From: Salpingoeca rosetta
Lineage: Eukaryota; Opisthokonta; Choanoflagellata; Craspedida; Salpingoecidae
Direction of reading: 5' to 3'
Length of the DNA stretch: 22,500 nucleotides
NCBI RefSeq assembly: GCF_000188695.1
Contig: NW_004754891.1
Coordinates: forward strand, 208,061 to 230,560
In this document: positions 9,622 to 20,163 of the stretch, one piece after another
Numbering within the stretch: the stretch's first letter is position 1
How the letters are laid out: every line of letters starts with the position of its first letter
Translations under genes and position numbers: made by a program
The notes under the pieces: model-generated
The model's input: only the letters and a program-made list of their open reading frames with translations
The model's database searches: none
Told to the model about the DNA's origin: nothing

Positions 9622-10847
9622 CGAACGTGTGTGTGTGTGTGTGTGTGTGTGCGCGTGCGAACGTGTGTGTGTGTGTGTGTGCGAACGTGTGTGTGTGTGC
9701 GAGCGTGTGAATGTGCGTGTTGCCACTTTATGCGTGGGATAGCAGCAACGCTCTCCGCTGCAATCTTTAGCATTCTCTCACGACACGGCTGCCATTCCCC
9801 CTCCCACACACCCACATCAGGTGTGCTGCTGACGCATGATAACCTGGAGCACCACGTGGGCAACCTGCTCTCGGCCTGGAGATGGAAGCCCTCGGACTAC
9901 ATCCTCAACTTCCTTCCGCTGCACCACGTGCACGGCGTGGTGAACGTGCTCCTGTGCGCGCTTGCTGCGGGCGCCACATGCGAAATGATCCCCAGGTTTG
10001 ATGCGGGCGCCGTGTACAACCGCCTCCTTGATACCACCAGGCCTGCGCCGTCCAAGTTCATGGCGGTGCCCACCATCTACAACCGCCTTATCCGCGAGTA
10101 CGACACGCGCACGGCCGAAGAGCAGGCCGCGTTTCGCCGCGCGTGTGATCGCGTTGATCTCATGGTGAGCGGATCCGCCGCCCTGCCAGACCCCGTCATG
10201 CACAGGTGCGCTGTGTATGTGTGTGTGTGTGTGCGCGCTGTGTATGTGTGTGTACTGTGTACGCGTGCGTGTTGTGTGTGTGTGTGTATGCGTGCGTGTT
10301 GTGTGTGTATGCGTGCGTGCGTGTTGTGTGTGTGTGTGTGTGTGCGTGCGTGTGTGCTCTGTGTGTGCGTGTGTGTGTCTGTGTGTGGCAAGCGCTGTTG
10401 TACCTCCCATCGAGACGTGTGCCAATGTGTCGCGCGCGTTGGGGTTGAACCACATCCGTTACATCCATCACATCAATCACATCAATCACATCAATTACAT
10501 CAATCCCTCTCACCCCCACTGTCGTCCTCCCCCCTTCCACTGCTTCAACTGGCAGGTGGCAGGAAATCTCTGGGCACACACTGCTGGAGCGGTATGGGAT
10601 GACTGAGATTGGGATGGCGCTTGGCAACCCATATGACGGGCCCCGTATCCCTGGTTTCGTTGGTCGTCCCTTTAACAACGTTCGCGTCAAGGTGTGGTGC
10701 AATGCACAATGGTGACATTGGTGGCGGTGATGGTGATGGTGGTGATGTTGGTGGGGACAGGTTATCGTTTTTTTTTGTGCGTGCGTGCGTGTCAGGGTTG
10801 AGTGTTGTCGTACTTGTATTCACACACGTGTGCATCATACACACACA

Positions 10848-10888
<41 letters not shown>

Positions 10889-12540
10889 ACTCACACACAC
10901 ACACACACTCTCTCTCTCTCTCTTCTCCTTGCCTCGCAGATTGTTGGTGATGACGGCGCATGCACGTACGACTGCCGAGCTGCGGACTTTTCTTTGGACT
11001 GGACGAAACTCGCCACCCGCCCCAGCGTACGCCATGACGATGACGATGATGATGACGGGAAAGAGAGAGAGAGAGGGTGTGTGTGTGTGTGTGCAAGTGC
11101 CACATATGGTGCTGGCCAACTGGGAACTTCGTATGCGCGTTCGCTCACAAACCCACAACCATACATGCACGCACACATGCATGCTCACGTGTCGTAACCG
11201 CCTGCCCTCATTGTGTGTGTATGGTGACAGGTTGACCGAACGCGTTTGGAATCGCTTGGAGAAGAGCTGAAAACGTTACGCCGTCCACAGGTCACAGGTA
11301 CGCTTGGTTGCATGCATACATGAATGGTTGGACGGATGGTTGGGCGATGCCGGAGGAGTCGACGAACGCACGTGCACTCGCCCGACAAATAGTGTTCATG
11401 CGCACGCGCACACACACACACACACACACACACATACCACGACAGATGGTAGTGACACTGTTGAAGGGGAGCTGAGGGTCTTAGGCCCGAATGTGTTTGC
11501 CGAATACATCAACAACGAGGAAGCAACGCGAAAGGAGTTTGATGATGAAGGTTCGTGTTTGTGTCAGAAGTGTTCTGCGCGCATGTGCGCGTGTGTAGAC
11601 GCTTGCGACTCAGGCTGTGTGTTTGTGTGATGTTTCATTTGGCTCGAATGTTGGTGTTACTGACCACGAGCACCACTCCTTACCATCCATCAATCCACAT
11701 CAGTCCACACTAATTGCCGCACCGATCACCACCAATCAATACAACCGCACATGACCATGCCACATACAGGCTACTTCAAGACGGGTGACCGCGTGCGTTA
11801 CGACCCCTCTGTTGACTCATACGCAGTCCTTGGTCGCATGAGCGCGGACATATTGAAGGTTGGCGGGTACAAGCTGTCCGCTCTGGAGATTGAGAGGGAA
11901 TTGCTTGCGCTGTCGTTCGTGCAGGAGTGCGCAGTTGTCGGCGTTCCTGATGAGGACATGGGTCAGATTGTTGGTGCCATCATTGTCCCGTCCACTGGTG
12001 ATGGTGATGGTGATGGTGATGGTGATGGTGATGGTGATGAGATTACACTGGAGCGGTTGAACGCTGCGCTGGAGAACCGACTGACAGTTTACAAGCGCCC
12101 GCGGCTCCTTAAGGTGCGCATTGTGTGTGTATGTGTGTATGTGTGTGAGTGTGTGAGTGTGTGTGTATGTGTGTGGTGTGTGAGTGTGTATGTGTACACG
12201 TGTATGTGTGAATTGTGTATGTGTGTACGTTTGTGTGTCCTGCGCATGTTTACCCTTCGAACTAACTGCTCACCCATCCATCCATCCACACACACACGCA
12301 CACACACACACACACACGCACACAAACTTACACTCGTATACGCACACACACACACACACATACACGCACACCCACACATACACCCACACACACAAACGTA
12401 CACACGTATGCGCACACGCGCACACGCGCACACACACACACATACACACGCATACGCATGCACAGGTTGTGAGCGAGATTCCCAGAAATGCAATGGGAAA
12501 AGTCAACAAGAAGACCCTCGTGCATGTGTTTGAGGAGTGA
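8650..12540 (+). CDS. ACSF3: Malonyl-CoA synthetase-type acyl-CoA synthetase (ACSF3 family), mitochondrial
   Basis: Nine exons: 8650-8839, 9124-9555, 9821-10205, 10556-10691, 10940-11026, 11231-11297, 11446-11550, 11770-12113 and 12466-12540. Every junction is GT-AG and in phase, giving 606 residues. ANL-superfamily motifs are in order: [15 protein letters not shown] (P-loop, to residue 208), [25 protein letters not shown] (YGMTE at 349-353), GYFKTGD (468-474), [21 protein letters not shown] (hinge and A8), and [12 protein letters not shown] with the catalytic Lys 594. [15 protein letters not shown] with [11 protein letters not shown] is typical of ACSF3/AAE13, which activate malonate with ATP and CoA for mitochondrial fatty-acid synthesis. 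The N-terminus [16 protein letters not shown] is Arg-rich without acidic residues, consistent with a mitochondrial presequence. Seven Gly-Asp dipeptides (544-557) lie in the C-terminal lobe. Exons 5 and 6 are the least conserved part. Malonate specificity is inferred from the family. Confidence 0.93.
8935..8969. repeat. (TG)n in ACSF3 intron 1
   Basis: GT-rich sequence starts right after the donor at 8840 and ends in a pure (TG)n. Further on in the same intron is (CACCAT)n at about 9032-9064. The intron spans 8840-9123. Confidence 0.9.
9575..9712. repeat. Composite (TG)n with GCGAACG interruptions, ACSF3 intron 2
   Basis: Three or more (TG)n blocks are separated by repeated GCGCGTGCGAACGTG-type spacers (9612-9630, 9650-9664, 9680-9690). 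The interrupted array itself therefore forms a higher-order repeat. The intron is 9556-9820. Confidence 0.88.
10208..10386. repeat. Degenerate (TG)n array, ACSF3 intron 3, starting at the donor
   Basis: The donor GTGCGC at 10206 opens directly into about 180 bp of TG/CGTG sequence. Later in the same intron, (ATCACATCA)n-like tandem units occur at about 10452-10504. The intron is 10206-10555. Confidence 0.88.
10842..10924. repeat. (CA)n followed by (CT)n, ACSF3 intron 4 3' half
   Basis: CA repeats with a few CACT variants run into (CT)n and then the acceptor TTGCCTCGCAG. The (CT)n appears to serve as the polypyrimidine tract. The intron is 10692-10939. A (GGTGAT)-like stretch sits in its 5' half at about 10717-10755. 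Confidence 0.9.
11997..12038 (+). repeat. (GGTGAT)7 coding hexanucleotide repeat in ACSF3
   Basis: Seven perfect GGTGAT units encode (Gly-Asp)7, residues 544-557, inside exon 8. They lie between the IIVP strand and [12 protein letters not shown]. The repeat is a multiple of three, so the frame is kept. Confidence 0.95.
12121..12463. repeat. GT-rich then CA-rich halves of ACSF3 intron 8
   Basis: In the intron 12114-12465 the first about 110 bp are (GT)n-like and the last about 175 bp (12287-12463) are (CA)n-like. A short unique segment of about 50 bp separates them. In the transcript the two halves are largely complementary. Confidence 0.88.
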
Positions 12541-12835
12541 GAGAGAACGCGGGGATGGTTGAGCGATACACATGCAAACACCCGGAGTGTTTGCTGTCAA
12601 TCACATTGCTTCGCAGCCTTGAACTGTTACACTGGATTACCAATGTGGCTGGCGAAGCTTGGTTTGTTTAATGTTGGAGCGTTGTGTTACTGCTATCTTC
12701 AATCAACAAGAACAATCAAGATGTGCATTCATTCATCAAAGCGATCCGCGAACACAACGTTGGCATTCGTATCCTCAGAACAGTCATGTTACCAGTCAAC
12801 CACTCACTCGCATGTGTGCGCGTGCGCGTACACCT

Positions 12836-12915
<80 letters not shown>

Positions 12916-13010
12916 CTCTCTCTCTCTCTGTGCATCACAAACCCTCCCTCGTATCATCTCTGCTGCCAAAATTTCACACCAGCGATCAGCATCGGATGCC
13001 AAAGTCGGCA
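12541..13010. other. Convergent intergenic region, no gene seen
   Basis: This region lies between the ACSF3 stop (12540) and the last possible stop of the carboxypeptidase gene (13011, minus strand). It has about 290 bp of unique sequence, then a (CA)n array (12835-12912) and (CT)n at 12913-12929. It presumably carries both 3' UTRs. No protein-like open frame or RNA gene is recognised. Confidence 0.7.
12835..12912. repeat. (CA)n dinucleotide array followed by (CT)n
   Basis: Near-perfect CA array with a single AAAC variant at about 12859, followed by CTCTCTCTCTCTCT to 12929. Confidence 0.93.
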
Positions 13011-13350
13011 TCACATCACATCAGTGCATGCCACAATTGGCGTTCGTGGGTGCGTGCTACTCGCGGCGTGCTGTTGGGTGGTCGCCAGCGTGGCGCGTGC
13101 CCTCATCCTGCGCAACCTGCTGCTGCCGCTGCAACAGACCCGTGTGTACACGACGAGCCGACCTGAACACAGAGTGAGTGAGGGAGTGAGTGAGGGAGTG
13201 AGTGAGTGAGTGAAGCCTTGTGCAGTGTGGTGGATGTACAAGCACGAGTGCTTGGGTTTGCTGACGTACGATTCGCGCAAGTCCTCGCGAGGGTGGACGT
13301 GTCCAAACTTGTTTTCGTAGAGAGAGCTCAGCGTGCCAGCAGGGTACGGT
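13011..13350 (-). other. Candidate terminal exon of the carboxypeptidase gene
   Basis: After the acceptor at 13352-13351, in phase 2 with the donor at 13541, the frame reads [20 protein letters not shown] then [15 protein letters not shown]. This looks like a genuine ordered segment. Downstream the same frame crosses (TCAC)n and reaches a stop at 13011. If instead an intron with a GTACAT donor removes the TCAC tract and ends at TGTTCAG, the frame reads [18 protein letters not shown] and stops at 13057. I cannot decide between them. Confidence 0.55.
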
Positions 13351-15584
13351 CTGCAGAGGAGGAGGAGGAGGAGCCAACCGCACTGCCGCATGAGAGCAGA
13401 AAGCCGCAACGAACGTTGTGCACAAGAAGAGGAAGACAGACAGGCAGACAGACAGACAGACAGACACACACACACACACATACACGCACCCAGACACATA
13501 GACACAGACAACACACAAACACTGGAGCACGGAAATTGCACCTGTGCGCTGGTTCGTGCTCGATGGGCAATTTTTCCACAGATCGAGAGCGCCGTCGTGA
13601 ACCGCTCCGGCCACTCGAACACGTGCTCGCGTCGTCTCCGCCATCCGTTGCTCTTGCTGTCGTTGCTGTCGTTGCTGTCGTTGCCTCCGCTGTCGCTGTT
13701 GCTTTCGTGTGATCACGTTGTTTCAGCCTGTCCTTTTCTCTGTCCTTGTCCCTCACCCTTGTATCGCCGATGCTGCTGCTGCTGCCGGCACGCCGCGATC
13801 TCGCTGGCGACACACGCGCAGACGACGCACGCACGCGCGTCTGTGGAGCAGCAGTGCGGTGTGTCGACGTGACAGTGTGCTGACTGCGACTGCCAGACAC
13901 ACGCGACTCTGCAACATGCCACCTCGTTGCACCAGCGCCCCGCTGCTGCTGTTGTTGGCTGTGTTGGCTGTGGTGGTGCGAGGGAGTATGGTGCACGTGC
14001 TGCTGCAAACCTGCGCCACGCCTGCTGGATCGAGACGTGCGCCGACTGGTGTGGGAAAACGACGATGACGACGACATGGCATGCAGCACACGCACATCCT
14101 CCGAGAACTGCGCATCAATGTGCTGGTGACTCGAGTGCCACTGCATGTCGGCGTGGCTCATGGTCATCGCAGCCACACTCGTCTCACGATGCTGGTGCTG
14201 GTAGTGCTGGTGGTGCGAGCCCTGGCGTTGGAGATGGGTGTTGTCGTACCACGGCGGATGCGGTTGGCGCGCTCCTTTTCGCTGTGAATCGAAATCAACG
14301 TCAAGCTGCAGGAACTGCGTGCTCAAGTGGCGTTGTGGCGGCGGGTGTGACGCCTCGTCGTCATCGTCTTCGTGCGTGTGTTGTTGTACCTGTGCTGTGA
14401 AGCTCATGCTTCGATGGATGTGAGTGAGCGATGATGCAGGCACGATGCTGCTTGTTGAGCCGCCACGAACATGTGCACTTGCACTGCTCATCCTGCTGCG
14501 CGCACGCGTTGGAAGTTCGCCTGCCTTCATCCGCTCATGATGGCCTCCACTGTTTCCACTGTCGTTGCCAGCCGCCTCTCCACCCAACTGCTGCTGCTGC
14601 TGCTGTTTGTTCGGTGGCTGTGGATGGTGGTGATGCTGCTGCTGTTGCGATGAAGTGAGTTCCGTCAGGTCTTCTGTGCTCCCGTCTGCGAAACCAAAAT
14701 GATGGCGGATAGACAAGGGTGAACGAGCGTACGTACACTCCAAACTTATACACACACATGCGTACATGCGCTCGTGCATGTGTATGTGTGTGTGCGTGTG
14801 TGCGTGTGTATGCATATGTATGTGTATGCATTTGTGCGTGTATGCAGCAGCAGTGCCCCACCCACCGACGTGCTTGGCCGCGGGTGAGAGGCCCCTGGCC
14901 AGTAGCTTTGGGCTGAGCGACTCTGCGCGCACGCTCGTCGCCAGTCCGCTGCGGCCCATTCGCGGACTCGACGCATACGACCGGCAGCTGTGGTGAGAGA
15001 GAGGGGGGGGGGAAGGAAGTGAGAGAGTGAGAGAGTGTGCGTGCGTGTGAGCGAGAGAGTGTGCGTGCGTGCAAGTGAGAGGGAGAGAGCCAGCAAGGCA
15101 GAGAGAGAGTGTGTGTGTGTGAACCACCGGCTCAGCTGTACAGATGCGAGGCAGCTTATTGAGTCCACCAGCATGACATGAGCCATGGCTCACACTTCAC
15201 CTGTTGTTGTTTCGGCCAGAAATTGCGTTTGTGATTGCAGTCGGTGATCCGATGGACGCTGAGCGCGTTGACCGCACTTCATCCCCAGACGACACAAAAT
15301 CCTGCAAAACGGGAGGAGGGGTTTCACATGGGCAAGAGGGCGTGATGTCAAAATGATGGGGAGGGGAAGGATACGTGGGGGTGAGAGAGAGAGAGAGAGA
15401 GGATGCTACAGCTGTGCAACGCCGCATAACCACACGGGTTAACACACGCACACGCACGTGATATTTGCACACACGCACCAGGACGGATGGGGAGATTTCA
15501 GTGATAGCAGGGCGTCTGCTGTCACCGTCGTCATCGCGATGAACCGCTGCGCTCTTGCGGGCGGCGCGGGCAGCAACGCGATCC

Positions 15585-15667
<83 letters not shown>

Positions 15668-16113
15668 GTGATGATGATGTTGTAGTTGTAGTTGTAGTTG
15701 TAGTTGTAGTTGTAGTTGTAGTTGTTGTAGTAGTAGTAGTAGTAGTTGTTGTTGTTGTTGTTGGTGAGGTTGAAGTGCATGGTATTTGTTGGTTGGTGGT
15801 GGTGGTGATGGTTGGGAGGGGAAGCGCAATCTTCAGAGCATGTCACAGCGGTGCAGGAGGAGACACGGGGTGTTGCGTGCGCATACGTTTGCGAATGTTG
15901 GAATGCCGCGATTGGAGAGGCGCTTGTACTTCTCGCGGAGGCGACTGCAACCAAGAAAGGTCATGTGAATCTTGGAAGCAGTTCAACAGGGACACGCGTT
16001 ACACACACACACACACACACAGGCACACACAAACAAACAAACAAACAAACAAACAAACAGACAAACAAACAAACAAACAAACAAACAAACAAACAAACAA
16101 ACAAACAAACAAA

Positions 16114-16152
<39 letters not shown>

Positions 16153-17055
16153 GCTCATGCTGGACCTGCGGCGGCGGCGTGTCGGTGTTGAAGCGAACGC
16201 GCTCGCACTCGATGAGCGTGACATGCGCCCGCTACCCTCACTCTCATTGTCATCATTGTCATCATCGTCGTCGTCATCATTGTCTTCCGAATCGGCATCC
16301 TCTGTTGTGTTGATGACAACGAACAAGATGAAGCGTGTGGATGGTGGTGGGTGAAAAGTGACAGGCGAAAAACGTGCATCGTGTCGCATGAAACAACGTC
16401 AACGTGCTTACATCGTACATCACAGGCAGGCAGACATACAGACATGCAATACAACACCATGGCGCACATGCACACACAGACCCCCCCCCCACACACACAC
16501 ACACAGACACACACACACACACAGACACCCCCCCCACACACACACACGCCGCCAGTTACCTGGAAAGTCTTCGGGTGGTCTGTGTTTCCCCTTTGTTTTC
16601 TTCTTCTTCTTCCTGCGCGTCTTGCCCTTGCCTGCACTGCCCGTCTTCTTGCCCCCCGCCAGCACCGAGGGCTCCGAGTCTGCGCGCCGCAGCAGCTGCA
16701 AACGCAATCCTGCCTGTTTCTTCGCAGCAGCGTCGTGCAGGGCGCGCTCGCCAAACCGGAAGCGGATCTCTGCCTTCTCCGTCTCGCCTTCCGACGGGGA
16801 GCTGTCTGACCCTGGCGAGTCGTCCTCGTCGTCGTCGTTGTTGGCCGGGTCAGCGAGGAGGGCGCTGAGGCCGGAGGCGCCCGTGTGCACATCCGCACCC
16901 CGCTGCATCGCCTCTGATCGCAGACGCGACCACAGCAGGTTCGTCTGCACACGCACACAAGGCAGTGAAGGGTGAGATGTGCTGAGAGAGAACAGTTGCG
17001 CATGTGATGACGGTGGTGGTGAAGTGTGACGACGCAGCAATGGCGACAATGAACG

Positions 17056-17139
<84 letters not shown>

Positions 17140-19558
17140 CACACACGCACACACACACAAACACATGCGCACAGTCGTGCAGCCGTCCATGCACAAGTGT
17201 GCACACCTTAGCTTGGTCCGGGTCGCAGTAATCAAGCAGCGAGTCGAAGAATATCTCACCAAGTTCCTCAAAGTCGCCTGCACACGAATCATGAACGACA
17301 ACACATCGTGTGGGTGCATGTGCGAATCAAGTACCAATCGCCCAACCAACACCCGCACTCTCATGCTTTCTCTCTGTCTCAACCACCCAAAACACACACA
17401 CACACACACACACACACATGGTCGAAACTGGCGTTTCTTGAGCCGCCCCATGGTACTGCCACAGAATGTCGCCTCCATCGTAAACGCATTCACAATGTTC
17501 TGTAGCATGTGTGTATGTACGCGGATGTGCGTGGATGTGCGTGAATGTGCGTGTGTGTCATGAATACATAACAAGCGTGTGTGTCACGCACGAGCGGACA
17601 ACAAGCATCAAGTAGCATTGGTACAAACGTGCGATGATGCCATTGATGACTCACCAGCTCCCTCCACGTGACAACACGGCCCGTCGACTCTTTGCATTTC
17701 TTGACGCTGAACTTGGAGCTGTCAACACCCAGAACATGAATGAGCAGGGTTGTCGCAAGGAAATATCGGGCGGCAAACACATCCACCCACGCCTTCACCC
17801 CCACCCCCACCCCCACACCCACGCACACGCACACGCACACACACGCACACGCACACACACGCACACACATACACACACAAATACACACAACTACACCTTT
17901 TGTAGGAGAAGTGTGCCTGTCCGTTGAGGTGCATGATGAGCGGGAAAATGCGTTCGGTGAGCAGTCTGTCTGGGTTGGTCCTGTTGTTGCAGCCGTAGAT
18001 GAAGACGTTGTGCTTTCGACTGTGCCCGTGGAGATCGCAGTACATCACCACAGGGCGATCCCGTGCCAGCCGTTGCATCATAATCTGGCGAAGAGGCGGT
18101 GGCGCGGTGACGGTGATGGAACCGTCAACAGAAGTGCATGATTGGCATCTTGTCGTACATACACATATACCCATGTACCCATGTACACAAACACACACAC
18201 ACATACACAAACAAGTGACACACCTTGACGGAGTAGATGGTTGGGTAGAGCTCGCGGATGGTGTGCTTGTATGTCCTGTTGAGGTCGACGCCCGCGAGGG
18301 AGCAGCGGTAGTTGCCGACGATCACGCCGTCAGGATTCAGCATCGGCACAATCTTAAACACAAAGTTGTCGCGCAGCAGCTGGTGTATGCAGGTGTGCAT
18401 ATGTGCGTGTGTGTACAGGTGTGAGCACGGATATGTGTGTGTGTGCGTATGCGTCTGTGCGTGCGTATGCGTGTGTTGGGGGAGTCAACAATGAACACTG
18501 CGTCAACGTGTTACACATGCTCTTGTACGCGTGTCGCAGCATCACAAACAACACACCTGTGCGTCCTCTGTTGTTCCGGTGATAAAGTCCAGAAATCCTT
18601 TCATCATCCACGATGCGTTTGTTTCACCAGGATGCACTCGCGCCGTGATGATCACGCCCTGACGCAACCAGAGGTGGTGATGATGATGATGTGAGACGAC
18701 ACTGTGACACGACTCATGACACACACACACACACACACACACATGAATACACACACACACCCACACACACACATAAATACACACACACACCTACGCACAT
18801 AACCACACACACACACACATACACCTATGCACATAAACACACACATACACATGAGCACATAAACGCACACACACCAGCACGGACCTTGCGGGTCTCCATC
18901 TCCGCCTGCGGAACACCGAAGTTTGTGACGGTGAGAAGGTCGCACACGTTTCCCGCGAGTGTTCGGCAGAGGACGCGGTGGCGGCAGATGTTCTTGGAGC
19001 TCTCAGACTGCATGAGCGCCGTGATGTAGTGTTGCAGGTCCTGTGGTGGTGTTTGAGGGGGGGGGGGGGAATGGTGTGACATATGAATGGCAATGGTGCG
19101 GACGATGGAGTTTGGACTTGGCACAGACACAGACACAGACACAGACACAAAGACACACATACACACATACACACACGCACGTGCACACGCATGCACGCGC
19201 ACACATACAAACACAACACACACACACACACACGCACGTGCACGCACGCACACACACACGCATGCACGTGCACATACAAACACACACACACACACACACA
19301 CCCATGCACGCGCACGTACGGAGTAAGTGTACGGATAGCAATGGGCAAAGTAGACGGTGTCGTTGTTGGCGGGAAACTTGAATGTCCAGGACAGCGTGTA
19401 GTGGTGGCGATCTGTATCGTTGACATTCACGTGATTGCGGAAGTAGCACACGTTGTCACCACCACGATGCCACCTGTACTCGAGCAAACCACAGTGCAGT
19501 GGGGAAGCGGTGAGTGTCAGGAATGAGCACATGAAGACGCAACCAATGACCATGTGTA

Positions 19559-19621
<63 letters not shown>

Positions 19622-19795
19622 GTGTGCGTGTGTGGGTGTGCATTCTGCGTCTCTGCCTTTGATCGCTTCCCCCTCCAAACATTTCACAATTTCACACCCG
19701 ATTTGTCGTGATTTGTAGAGGTGGCCGGAGAACACCACGGGCTGCATGCCGTGGTTGTACAAGCTGTCAGACTGGGTGGGTGGGTTGGTTGGTAG

Positions 19796-19858
<63 letters not shown>

Positions 19859-20121
19859 CAAGTATGTGTGAAAGCGTGAAGGCGCAGCAGCAAGGAAGGC
19901 TTGCATACAACAGAACAATGGATGCACGCGTGCACACACACGCGCACACAGGGGATGCGACCATCAGCATGTCTAGCCCAGGATCACCTTGAGGAGGTTC
20001 ATGATGTTGAACGTGTACGTCTCGCCTCCCTTCATGTTGGTGACGCGGAAGAAGAACCACTGCGTGTGTCGTGTCGTGTACAAGTCGGTGGACAGGTCAA
20101 GCATGTACTCCGTCGGCCCAC

Positions 20122-20163
<42 letters not shown>

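Noticed and set aside
9202..10602. Long plus-strand open frame of 466 codons overlapping ACSF3
   Set aside because: It is out of frame with the conserved acyl-CoA synthetase exons and reads through three (TG)n introns as Cys-Val repeats.
12559..13209. Plus-strand gene downstream of ACSF3
   Set aside because: The open frames depend on CA/CT repeats and overlap the end of the minus-strand carboxypeptidase gene. No recognisable domain is present.
13328..15193. Unspliced 621-codon minus-strand frame
   Set aside because: Parts of it are real carboxypeptidase exons (14987-14866 and 14685-13542), but the rest is intron read-through with Thr-His and Cys-Val repeats. Splicing at phase-matched GT-AG sites gives a better protein.
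15585..15680. Poly-Met or poly-His coding repeat
   Set aside because: It lies within an intron between two exons that join in phase (15944-15887 to 15301-15201), so it is not translated.
16030..16118. Telomere-like repeat (CAAA/TTTG)
   Set aside because: It lies inside an intron between phase-matched exons, has no G-rich telomeric unit such as TTAGGG, and is a simple tetranucleotide repeat.
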